Below are positions 45,720-52,785 of a DNA stretch of 64,000 bases, piece by piece (within the stretch, counting starts at the first letter, position 1; each line of letters begins with the position of its first letter). Below the pieces are notes generated by a model. The model was given only the letters and a program-made list of their open reading frames with translations. It did no database searches and had not been told where the DNA came from. The translations under genes and the position numbers were made by a program. Location of the stretch: assembly GCA_900553185.1 (NCBI GenBank), contig USCT01000001.1, positions 124,001 to 188,000 on the forward strand, read 5' to 3'. Source of the DNA: an uncultured Bacteroides sp. GTDB lineage: Bacteria > Bacteroidota > Bacteroidia > Bacteroidales > Bacteroidaceae.

Positions 45720-45781
45720 TGCTCGTCGGGACGGGGCCCCGCCCCTTGCCGCACGGCGCTCCCCGAGCGATGAGTTTTTTT
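45720..45781 (+). terminator. GC-rich structured 3' end of the IS transposase with T-tract
   Basis: A very GC-rich stretch contains GGGGCCCC, GCCG/CGGC and CGCTC/GAGCG pairings, followed by seven T residues (45775-45781). It would end transposase transcription before the outward promoter at 45793. The base composition is clearly unlike the flanking A/T-rich DNA. Confidence 0.5.
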
Positions 45782-45792
45782 GTCATACAAAG

Positions 45793-45823
45793 TTTGGTGT
45801 AAACCTTTTTAGGTGTAACTTTG
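45793..45823 (+). promoter_or_regulatory. Outward-facing promoter near the right end of the IS
   Basis: TTTG (45793-45796), 19 bases, TAACTTTG (45816-45823), then C: a perfect Bacteroides-type promoter pointing out of the element. GGTGTAA is repeated around it (45796, 45812 and 45860). Downstream it meets a strong terminator at 45988. Confidence 0.65.
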
Positions 45824-45987
45824 CAACAGTGACAACCTTATCAGGTTTTAATACGAAAAGGTGTAAACCTATATATGATTTTAATTATTAACCCGTCAAC
45901 TAAATTCAGTACACCTCAATGATAAATGAATGGATGTAAATTCGTCCGTTCGTTTGATGTAAAACGTGAGTTTGGTTGCTTTCATTT

Positions 45988-46026
45988 GTCCGTTCGTTTT
46001 TGTTCAAACGAACGGACGTTTTTTTT
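45988..46026 (+). terminator. Strong terminator, probably the original end of the starch operon
   Basis: GTCCGTTCGTTT (45988-45999) pairs perfectly with AAACGAACGGAC (46006-46017), followed by G and eight T residues. It is oriented for plus-strand transcription. Without the IS it would lie about 125 bases after the second SGNH gene. A third copy of the stem word is at 45944-45955. The rest of the gap 45714-46034 is IS end. Confidence 0.85.
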
Positions 46027-46034
46027 AGAGAGAT

Positions 46035-46601
46035 TTATCGGTGAAACTGGGTCAGTTCCCGGTTGGCCTGGATGAAACCGTTCACCTTGTCGGTGATGTA
46101 GTGGTACAGGTAGAAATCGACGGTCAGTGCCAGTCCGGTTATTCCCAACAGTATCAGTAGGGCCCTTATACTGCCGAATTGTACCATGAACAGGACAATG
46201 AAGGCGAAGGCGACTGCATATCCTATCAGGTATGAAAGGTTGGTGTTCCGTTTATACCGAACAATTTTCATCAGTTGCAGTTCCAGGTTCTTTTCTTTCT
46301 GGATGTTTCGGAGCATCCGGCAGGACCGGATCTGAAATAGAAGTCCTGTCAGCAGAAGCAGGGACACCAGGATTCCGTTCAGCATGCCGAAGTAAGGATT
46401 TTGTGTCCAGGCTACGGCAAAAAACAGGGAGCATGCGATGAGAAATACCAGCCCTGTACGTTCCACGCGTATCAGTTTTTCCAGACTGGATTCCTTGCGG
46501 GTGGTGAGAATGCGTCTGATTTCTTCCTGACGCAACAGTTCTTGTTGTTGGATTTTCTTGTCCAACTCTTTCCATAGTGTTTGTAATTCTTCGAGGTTCA
46601 T
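46035..46601 (-). CDS. Membrane protein paired with a sigma factor
   Basis: 188 residues from MNLEELQTLWKEL; the ATG at 46601 is chosen because longer versions would run back into the sigma-factor gene. A soluble N-terminal helical part (about 1-45, with LWKELDKKIQQQELLRQEEI) is followed by four hydrophobic segments in two pairs (about 50-95 and 122-168). It starts 11 bases after the sigma-factor stop. Genes in this position often modulate the sigma factor, but no known anti-sigma domain is recognisable. Confidence 0.78.
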   Translation of the reverse strand: MNLEELQTLWKELDKKIQQQELLRQEEIRRILTTRKESSLEKLIRVERTGLVFLIACSLFFAVAWTQNPYFGMLNGILVSLLLLTGLLFQIRSCRMLRNIQKEKNLELQLMKIVRYKRNTNLSYLIGYAVAFAFIVLFMVQFGSIRALLILLGITGLALTVDFYLYHYITDKVNGFIQANRELTQFHR

Positions 46602-46612
46602 GATAGTGGATA

Positions 46613-47095
46613 TTAAAGGTTGATGTCGTTTTTCAGCTTTTCTTTGATGCGGTGAAGTCGTGTAGCTACCTGGTTTCGGTTTGTTCCGATGATTTCGGCT
46701 ATTTCTTCGTAAGTCTTTCCGTCCAGCCATAGCATGATGTACATACGGTCCAGCTTGTTGAGCCGGTGTATCATGGCATACATTTCCTTCAGCATTTCCT
46801 GTTTGAGGTCGTCTTCTTCCAGGAGATTGATGTTTGCCAGCTCAAGTGGGCAGTTTGTACCTTTTCGTTTCCGTTGCCGGATATCCGTAATGCAGGTATT
46901 CAGGGTAATCCGGTAGACCCATGTACTGAAGCGGCTCCGGTTTTCAAACTGGTCGTAGCTTTTCCACAGGTTGTAGACCGTTTCCTGATACAGGTCGGCT
47001 ATGTCTTCTTTTTCATCCGCATACATCAGACAGATTTTATAGATGATATGTTGGTGCTGCATCAGGCGGTCTGTAAATTCCTTTTCCTTGTTCAT
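46613..47095 (-). CDS. ECF-type RNA polymerase sigma factor
   Basis: 160 residues from MNKEKEFTDRLMQ; upstream in-frame codons to 47266 do not look like the family. Region 2 is IADLYQETVYNLWKSYDQFENRSRFSTWVYRITLNTC, and region 4 is LNKLDRMYIMLWLDGKTYEEIAEIIGTNRNQVATRLHRIKEKL with the helix-turn-helix. The DRMYIMLWLDGKTY variant resembles Bacteroidetes sigma factors encoded with a small membrane protein rather than a FecR-type anti-sigma. Its regulon is unknown. Confidence 0.9.
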   Translation of the reverse strand: MNKEKEFTDRLMQHQHIIYKICLMYADEKEDIADLYQETVYNLWKSYDQFENRSRFSTWVYRITLNTCITDIRQRKRKGTNCPLELANINLLEEDDLKQEMLKEMYAMIHRLNKLDRMYIMLWLDGKTYEEIAEIIGTNRNQVATRLHRIKEKLKNDINL

Positions 47096-47231
47096 GTTGT
47101 TTTTTATTCTGTTAGTCGCCGCAAGAGGCCGGAAGTTACGGGAAGGTTGAATTTTTGTGGAAAATACGGGTTCCGGAGGAAGGACTGTTGTCTCAATGGG
47201 TGAAGGAATTTCCTGTTTGGCAGGAAGATAT

Positions 47232-47272
47232 AAAAAAACATCCTTGAAGAGCAAATTACCCTGCAAGGATGT
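47232..47272 (-). terminator. Terminator of the tsaE / Imm17-like transcript
   Basis: ACATCCTTG pairs with CAAGGATGT (47238-47272); on the minus strand it is followed by seven T residues (47238-47232). It lies 26 bases after the stop of the small membrane protein. Confidence 0.8.
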
Positions 47273-47298
47273 TCTTTCTGAATATGGTATGGTTGTTG

Positions 47299-47523
47299 TT
47301 AGGCTACAATTCCTTGTATGGACAGGAAGAAATAGATACCCGTGGCAATCATCAGTACTCCCAGGGCCGCATAGAAAAGGCGGGCACGCTTACGTCCCGT
47401 GTTTGCGACGATGAACTGGGCATTTCGGGCCGTAAAGAACCAGTCCCAGTTGAATAGGGAAGCCAGCAGGGTAAGAAGTCCTACCAGTACAAAGATGGCT
47501 TGTATGATGTAGTGGGTGATCAT
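47299..47523 (-). CDS. Imm17-like small membrane protein
   Basis: A 74-residue protein with two hydrophobic helices (about 5-24 and 49-69) around a basic loop and the conserved-looking NWDWFFTARNAQFIVANTGRKRARLFY. It resembles the Imm17 (immunity protein 17) family as I remember it. No toxin gene is adjacent. It follows tsaE by 16 bases and shares its terminator, suggesting a stable chromosomal gene, so a role other than immunity is possible. Confidence 0.65.
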   Translation of the reverse strand: MITHYIIQAIFVLVGLLTLLASLFNWDWFFTARNAQFIVANTGRKRARLFYAALGVLMIATGIYFFLSIQGIVA

Positions 47524-47539
47524 GGCCGTTTATATGGGT

Positions 47540-47968
47540 TTAGTCTTCGGGCGCATCGAAACGTACGGTACGGCTTCCGTCTGCCTGTTCTTCGATGGTT
47601 ACGGTTACTGCATCGCCCGGCAGGAGTTCTTCAATCAGTTCCGGCCATTCGATGAAGCAGAGCGCGCCGCTATAGAAATAGTCTTCGTAGCCCATGTCAT
47701 ACACTTCTTCCAGTTTCTTGATGCGGTAGAAGTCGAAATGGTAGATCAGTTCGCCGGCGTCTTCCGAACGGTATTCGTTGACAATGGCGAATGTCGGTGA
47801 GTTGATGACATCGGTCACTCCCAGTTCTTCGCATACAGCTTTGATAAAAGTAGTTTTTCCGGCTCCCATCTTTCCGTAGAAGGCAAAAACGGTGTTGTCA
47901 CCCATTGCTGCTATGAATTGTTTGGCAGCTTCATGGATATGATCGAGTGATGTAATCTTTATTTCCAT
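47540..47968 (-). CDS. tsaE: tRNA threonylcarbamoyladenosine biosynthesis protein TsaE
   Basis: An ATPase partner of TsaB and TsaD in making t6A37 of ANN-decoding tRNAs. About 142 residues from MEIKITSLDHIHEAAKQF; an earlier ATG (47995) adds nine unconserved residues and overlaps a promoter-like box (TACTTTTG, 48000-47993). The Walker A loop GKMGAGKTT is at 32-40; SPTFAIVNEY, IYHFDFYRI and CFIEWPELIEELLP are the other family motifs. Confidence 0.96.
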   Translation of the reverse strand: MEIKITSLDHIHEAAKQFIAAMGDNTVFAFYGKMGAGKTTFIKAVCEELGVTDVINSPTFAIVNEYRSEDAGELIYHFDFYRIKKLEEVYDMGYEDYFYSGALCFIEWPELIEELLPGDAVTVTIEEQADGSRTVRFDAPED

Positions 47969-48079
47969 ATATTCCTGATATTTTAGATGAGGCAAAAGTA
48001 ACGAAAAAAAAGGAGAAACGCGTATTCGCCTCTGAAAAACTGATGTCTCTTCTTCTGCCGGCCTCGTGACGGAGGGGGA

Positions 48080-48898
48080 TTATCCGTGTCTGGCTATCTG
48101 ACGGGTAATTTTCGATATTGCATACAGAATGATGGAGACGAATATGATGGCGGCTCCGGAGGGAATCTGTAGCTTGTACGACAACAGCAGTCCTCCCAGG
48201 CAACTGATGTAACCGATTCCGATAGAAAGCCAGATGATCTTCTTGAAGCTGTAGGTAAACAGGTTGGCGGTCATCTGCGGTACGGTAAGCAGGGAGATGG
48301 CCAGCACGATACCTACCATCCGAAGACAGGAAACGATGGTCAGGGCAATCAGCATCATCAGGGTATACTCGAAGAAAGTGACCGGCATGCGTTGTGAACG
48401 GGCAAACTCACGGTCGAAAGCAATGGCCATGATGGGGCGCAGGAACAATGCGAAGAAGACGGCCAGGACCACGCTGAGTATGGCCAGCAGCAGGATGTCG
48501 GTACGGGTGATGGTCAGGATGTTTCCGAAAAGAAAGGAGGAAAGGTCGGGAGTAAATCCGGGAGCCAGGAAGCTGAAGATGATCCCGATGGCCATGCCGA
48601 ACGTCCAGAACACGGCGATGGCCGAGTCTTCCCGCATGTCGCTGTTCTTGCTGAGCCATTCTACTCCGAAGGCGGAGAGTACGGAAAAGACGGCCGCGGC
48701 CAGCAAGGGCGAAATGCCGGTATAGAGTCCGATACCGATACCTCCGAACGAGGCATGGGTGATTCCTCCGCTGATGAAAACCAGCCGTCGGGTTACGATG
48801 TACGTTCCGATAATGCCGCACGCTATGCTGGCAAACAGGCTTCCCAGCAGGGCGTGCTGGAAGAAGGTGTAATCCAGAAGTTCGAGAATACTGTTCAT
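48080..48898 (-). CDS. ABC-3 family metal transporter permease (ZnuB/MntB-like), orphan
   Basis: 272 residues with eight or nine membrane helices, starting MNSILELLDYTFFQHALLGS; the longer frame upstream encodes a proline/arginine-rich stretch unlike the family. Signature RRLVFISGGITHASFGGIGIG and LRMVGIVLAISLLTVPQMTANL place it in the zinc/manganese ABC permeases. The ATPase and binding protein are not in this window. It follows the 139-residue protein by 17 bases on the same strand. The metal cannot be assigned. Confidence 0.9.
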   Translation of the reverse strand: MNSILELLDYTFFQHALLGSLFASIACGIIGTYIVTRRLVFISGGITHASFGGIGIGLYTGISPLLAAAVFSVLSAFGVEWLSKNSDMREDSAIAVFWTFGMAIGIIFSFLAPGFTPDLSSFLFGNILTITRTDILLLAILSVVLAVFFALFLRPIMAIAFDREFARSQRMPVTFFEYTLMMLIALTIVSCLRMVGIVLAISLLTVPQMTANLFTYSFKKIIWLSIGIGYISCLGGLLLSYKLQIPSGAAIIFVSIILYAISKITRQIARHG

Positions 48899-48915
48899 GG
48901 CGTATGCTGGAGGAA

Positions 48916-49335
48916 TTAGTGGAACCGTCGTTCGCCGACGATCAGAAACAGTTCGTCTTTTATTTCGTCGGGGAGCTCGATACCCCGGAGCTGGAGGCTG
49001 CGGCACCATCCGGCCACTTCTTCTTCCTTCATGGTATACATGATTTCGCGGAACTCATCCACTTCTTCCGGCGCATATTCTTCGGCGGTACGTCCTTTGA
49101 AACGGTCCAGTTCTTCGTCGTCGTAATATTCTATCTGTTTGCTTACGGCGGCCAGCAGGCTTTCTTTTTCACAAATCTGGTGTTGTCCGCAACATTCGCT
49201 GTCTACCGTAACTACTTTCGGTTCTTCCTTCAGCTCGCCTTTGTCTATTTTCTTTTGTATGTTTTTGTTGTAAAAGTAACCGGCTACGAGTCCGAATACG
49301 ATTACTCCGATAAGAATCAGTACTAAAATAATCAT
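48916..49335 (-). CDS. Membrane-anchored protein with a Cys-Cys/His motif, unknown function
   Basis: A 139-residue protein with one N-terminal membrane helix (MIILVLILIGVIVFGLVAGYF) and a soluble, acidic helical domain. A SECCGQHQICEK segment (about 47-58) places three cysteines and a histidine close together, a possible metal site. Near the end, EVAGWCRSLQLRGIELPDEIKDELFLIV looks like a folded helical unit. I know no function for it. It lies between aroA and the metal-ABC permease with gaps of 6 and 17 bases, so the three are likely one transcript. Confidence 0.78.
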   Translation of the reverse strand: MIILVLILIGVIVFGLVAGYFYNKNIQKKIDKGELKEEPKVVTVDSECCGQHQICEKESLLAAVSKQIEYYDDEELDRFKGRTAEEYAPEEVDEFREIMYTMKEEEVAGWCRSLQLRGIELPDEIKDELFLIVGERRFH

Positions 49336-49341
49336 GTCTGT

Positions 49342-50571
49342 CTATACTTCAGTAATGCCGAAACCAGCGGTTAATAAGTTTTCCCAATAGTGGGGATAGG
49401 ATTTTGATACCACTTCCGGATGATTGATGTCCAGTCTTTTTAGCCGGAGTATGGCCGGAGCAAAAGCCATGGCCATGCGATGATCTTCGTAGGTATCGAT
49501 GGCCGGAACTGCATCGGCCTCGCAACGTTCGCCTTCCCAGTAGAGGATGGAGCCTTCGGCTTCGCGGATGACGTATCCCAGTTTCTTCATCTCGGCGATG
49601 AGGGCGGCTATACGGTCGGTTTCCTTTATCTTCAGGCTTTGGAGTCCGGTAAACCGGAAGGGGATGTCCAGCAGGGCGCAGGTTACCACGAAGGTCTGTG
49701 CCAGGTCGGGCTGGTTGATGAAATCATAGTCCATGCGGGGGATGCGGTTGCCGTTTTTCCGGAGAACGACTCTCTGTTCTTCGTAGATTGTTTCTACGCC
49801 CAGCGGTTCGAAGAGTCCGGCTACTTTGGAATCGCCCTGGAAACTATGACGGAACAATCCGGGAAGTACTATTTCGGCTTCATCGGCCAGCGAGGCTATC
49901 TCGTACCAGTACGAAGAAGCGCTCCAGTCACTTTCGATGTAATAGGGTCTGGAACGGTAAGGACGGGGAGATACGCTCAGGGTATTTTCCGTGGTCCATC
50001 CGGCTTCGGCGCCGAATTCGTGCATCAGTTGCAGGGTAAGGTTGATGTACGAGCGTGAAATGATTTCGCCCGTCAGGTGGAGAGTCAGCCCTTGTTCGAG
50101 GGTAGGAGCAATCATGAGCAGGGCCGAAATGTATTGCGAACTGACATTGCCGGGCAGGGAAAGCTCGCTTCCGGTCAGTCGGCTTCCGGTGATACGGAGG
50201 GGTGGAAATCCTTCGTTTTCTACGTATTCGATACTGGCTCCCAGTGTCCGCAAGGCGTCTACCAGTATCTGGATGGGGCGTTGCTTCATGCGTGCCGTAC
50301 CGGTGATGAGATGGGTACCTTCGGTTACCGACAGGAAAGCCGTAAGAAAGCGCATGGCCGTTCCGGCCGCCAGTATATCAATGGTTTCGGGCATATCCTG
50401 CAAGGCACGTGTCATTACCCGTGTATCGTCGCAATCCGACAGATTCTGGGGTACGTATGTACCTTTGGCCAGTGCATTGATGATCAGTGCACGGTTACAG
50501 ATACTTTTCGATGAGGGCAACTGGATGGTTGTCCGAATGCTGGCAGGAGCCGTAAGTGTAATCCGCTTCAT
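49342..50571 (-). CDS. aroA: 3-phosphoshikimate 1-carboxyvinyltransferase (EPSP synthase)
   Basis: AroA joins shikimate-3-phosphate and PEP in the shikimate pathway. 409 residues from MKRITLTAPASIRTTIQLPSSKSICNRALI; the ATG at 50571 gives the conserved PSSKSxxNRA start, whereas a longer frame from 50682 reads through the promoter. Other landmarks: AGTAMRFLTAFLS, a DWSASSYWYE segment, QPDLAQTFVVTCALL, LKIKETDRIAAL and YEDHRMAMAFAPA. It is slightly shorter than the E. coli enzyme (427). Confidence 0.96.
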   Translation of the reverse strand: MKRITLTAPASIRTTIQLPSSKSICNRALIINALAKGTYVPQNLSDCDDTRVMTRALQDMPETIDILAAGTAMRFLTAFLSVTEGTHLITGTARMKQRPIQILVDALRTLGASIEYVENEGFPPLRITGSRLTGSELSLPGNVSSQYISALLMIAPTLEQGLTLHLTGEIISRSYINLTLQLMHEFGAEAGWTTENTLSVSPRPYRSRPYYIESDWSASSYWYEIASLADEAEIVLPGLFRHSFQGDSKVAGLFEPLGVETIYEEQRVVLRKNGNRIPRMDYDFINQPDLAQTFVVTCALLDIPFRFTGLQSLKIKETDRIAALIAEMKKLGYVIREAEGSILYWEGERCEADAVPAIDTYEDHRMAMAFAPAILRLKRLDINHPEVVSKSYPHYWENLLTAGFGITEV

Positions 50572-50599
50572 ATCTTGCAAAGATTGAAATATTGTGGGG

Positions 50600-50607
50600 C
50601 AAAGATA
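50600..50607 (-). promoter_or_regulatory. Promoter -7 box of aroA
   Basis: TATCTTTG followed by C on the minus strand, 29 bases before the aroA ATG. The -33 is not clear. Confidence 0.6.
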
Positions 50608-50669
50608 GGCAAAAAAATGGAAACGGATAAAGAAGATTTGAACTTCCTTGGACGAAAGGTTCCAGAGTG

Positions 50670-50700
50670 TTGTCCGATTCAAATCTTTTTTGTAGGTTTG
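50670..50700 (+). promoter_or_regulatory. Promoter of the aldo/keto reductase gene
   Basis: TTGT (50670-50673), 19 bases, TAGGTTTG (50693-50700), 52 bases before the chosen ATG. It is divergent from the aroA promoter. Confidence 0.6.
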
Positions 50701-50751
50701 TTAGTAGAATCTAAAAGACGGAACAATCAGTTTAAATTTGAATTTACAATT

Positions 50752-51756
50752 ATGATAGATGATGTGTATGCAGCCAGTCCGGAACGTTACCGGAGTGGCA
50801 TGAGTTATCGCCGGGCAGGCCGGAGCGGCGTGCTTTTGCCGGAAATCTCGCTGGGTCTGTGGCATAATTTCGGCGATGTGGATACGTTGTCGAATAGCAG
50901 ACGGAAATTGCATTATGCGTTCGATCAGGGAATCACACACTTTGACCTGGCCAATAATTACGGACCCTCTTACGGTTCGGCCGAGGCTACCTTCGGACAG
51001 GTCATGAAGTCTTCGTTTGCCCCTTATCGGGACGAATTGTTCATATCTACGAAGGCCGGTCACGATATGTGGCCCGGTCCGTACGGTGAATGGGGCTCAC
51101 GCAAATATCTTATGGCCAGTTTGAATCAGAGCCTGAAACGGATGAATCTGGATTATGTGGATATTTTCTATTCCCACCGCTTCGATCCGGTTACTCCGCT
51201 GGAGGAAACGTTGCAGGCATTGGTCGATATTGTGCGTCAGGGAAAGGCCTTGTATGTAGGTATCTCGAAATATCCTCCCGAAGCGGCCCGTTTCGCCTAT
51301 CAGTACCTGAAGGAACGGGATGTGCCTTGCCTTCTGTATCAGGGACGTTACAACATGCTGAACCGGGAACCGGAAGACGAAGGTATCTTGCGGGAGGCAC
51401 AGGAACATGGATGTGGGTTTGTAGCCTTTTCGCCTCTCGCTCAGGGGTTGCTTACGAACCGTTACCTGCAGGGTATTCCGGCGGATTCGCGGGTAGCCCG
51501 GGGCGGTTATCTGAAGAAAGAGGAACTTACACCGGCATTGCTTCAGAAGATTGCCTGGCTGAATGACGTGGCGGCCCGTCGCGGGCAGACACTGGCCGAG
51601 ATGGCGCTGGCATGGCTTTTGAAGGATGACCGGGTGACGTCGGTCATTGTAGGAGCCAGTTCGGTGGAACAACTGGCCGATAACCTGAAAGCGCTTCGGA
51701 ATACTTCGTTTACCGAAGAAGAATTGTCGGAGATAGACCGGATTATAAAGGCTTGA
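50752..51756 (+). CDS. Aldo/keto reductase (YghZ / Kv-beta-like)
   Basis: 334 residues from MIDDVYAASPERYRSGMSYRRAGRSG; the upstream in-frame extension to 50575 crosses the promoter. NADPH-dependent TIM-barrel reductase motifs: GITHFDLANNYGPSYGSAEATFGQV (catalytic Asp and Tyr), ISTKAGHDMWPG (Lys), DYVDIFYSHRFDP (His) and VTSVIVGASSVEQLADNL near the end. It resembles E. coli YghZ, which reduces L-glyceraldehyde 3-phosphate. Its 3' end overlaps the convergent pantothenate kinase gene by 14 bases. Confidence 0.92.
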   Translation: MIDDVYAASPERYRSGMSYRRAGRSGVLLPEISLGLWHNFGDVDTLSNSRRKLHYAFDQGITHFDLANNYGPSYGSAEATFGQVMKSSFAPYRDELFISTKAGHDMWPGPYGEWGSRKYLMASLNQSLKRMNLDYVDIFYSHRFDPVTPLEETLQALVDIVRQGKALYVGISKYPPEAARFAYQYLKERDVPCLLYQGRYNMLNREPEDEGILREAQEHGCGFVAFSPLAQGLLTNRYLQGIPADSRVARGGYLKKEELTPALLQKIAWLNDVAARRGQTLAEMALAWLLKDDRVTSVIVGASSVEQLADNLKALRNTSFTEEELSEIDRIIKA

Positions 51757-52585
51757 TTCCTTCCTGCCGATTGATGTAACTCAAGGCTGCCCCCAGGGCC
51801 GTGCGGTATTCCGAATACGGTGGAATGTGGAAACGTATCCGGTAGAGCGCTTCTATGCCGTTGAATATCTCGCGGCACTGGGGGAGTGTCGACAGGTTTC
51901 CGATGAGTACATAGTCTTTTATACCGCTGTTCAGTCCGGCCAGGTGTGCCGCGCTTCCGATAGCCTGTAGCACCATGTAGATAATGCCGATGGCAATGTC
52001 GCCTTCGGTAGCGTTGCTTTCGGCCTTCCCGAAATTGGAAGCGGTGGCTTCCATGGGCAGATTCGGCAAGGGGCGGTTGCAGATGTCCCTGATCTGGAGA
52101 TTGATGTTCGAAATGTCTCCGGCTTTCGCCAGTTCCATGACCTGGTGAATATCGTGTGTTTTCAGCATCAGGCGTGAAAGTCCCTGAAGGGTTCCTCCTC
52201 CGATACCGATACCTCCCAGATGCTTGATGTCGTCGTTTTCTACCTGAATGAAAGAGGTTCCGGTTCCCATGCTTACCGCTATCAGCCGGTCAAGTCCGCT
52301 CTGGTACTTGGCTCCCAGTGCGTTTGCTATGAATTCGTCGGTCTTGGCCGTAGGACATCCGTATAACGGGGTGCTGATGTAAGCGCTTCCCACCCCCGTA
52401 AGGATAATCTGCTCAATGTCTCCGAGGGTTATCTGATTATCGTACAAATATTTACCAAAGGCTCCGAAGAGGGAGGTCACAGGATCGGTAGCGGTAATGA
52501 AAAGCGGCGATTTGAGTTTTCCGTTCTCGATTCCTACTATTTTGGTAGTACTTCCGCCTACATCTATGCCAAGGATAACAGCCAT
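51743..52585 (-). CDS. coaW: Type II pantothenate kinase
   Basis: An enzyme of the first step of coenzyme A synthesis, of the acetate/sugar-kinase fold rather than the E. coli CoaA type. The 280-residue protein has ILGIDVGGSTTKIVGIENG (phosphate 1), the acidic residue region near TGVGSAYI, SMGTGTSFIQV, and GGIGIGGGTLQGLSRLML (adenosine/phosphate 2). The length is close to S. aureus CoaW (about 267). Only a near-consensus promoter (TATCTTTA, 52618-52611) lies upstream. Confidence 0.88.
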   Translation of the reverse strand: MAVILGIDVGGSTTKIVGIENGKLKSPLFITATDPVTSLFGAFGKYLYDNQITLGDIEQIILTGVGSAYISTPLYGCPTAKTDEFIANALGAKYQSGLDRLIAVSMGTGTSFIQVENDDIKHLGGIGIGGGTLQGLSRLMLKTHDIHQVMELAKAGDISNINLQIRDICNRPLPNLPMEATASNFGKAESNATEGDIAIGIIYMVLQAIGSAAHLAGLNSGIKDYVLIGNLSTLPQCREIFNGIEALYRIRFHIPPYSEYRTALGAALSYINRQEGIKPL

Positions 52586-52724
52586 ATTCGATAGAGTTTA
52601 GAATTTGCGGTAAAGATAGCACAAAGCTCGTGAAATGCAAAGTAGAAACTTTTGCGTTCCGGCTTTTTTCCCGATAGGTTCTCTTTTTTTCGGATCAGGT
52701 TGAAAAATTCGATTGTCGCGGATA

Positions 52725-52771
52725 AAAACAGCCATCCGGGAAACGAGAAGAAAATCATTTCCCGGATGGCT
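52725..52771 (-). terminator. Terminator of the xus-like operon
   Basis: A 14-bp stem, AGCCATCCGGGAAA paired with TTTCCCGGATGGCT (52730-52771, minus-strand sense), is followed by G and a run of five T residues. It lies 14 bases after the PepSY gene stop. Confidence 0.85.
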
Positions 52772-52785
52772 TTGACTTTGGCTTG

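Larger units (their letters stand above)
44412..45918 (+). mobile_element. IS3-family insertion sequence, 1507 bp, with ATG target duplication
   Basis: The element begins TGTAGTGTACT and ends AGTACACCTCA; the ends form an imperfect inverted repeat of about 25 bp with one gap, and it has the TG...CA termini of IS3 elements. The flanking trinucleotide ATG occurs on both sides (44409-44411 and 45919-45921), consistent with a 3-bp duplication. It carries orfA, orfB and a -1 frameshift site. It sits between the starch locus and that locus's probable terminator, interrupting no visible gene. Its transposase contains a nonsense codon, so it is probably immobile unless complemented. Confidence 0.85.
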
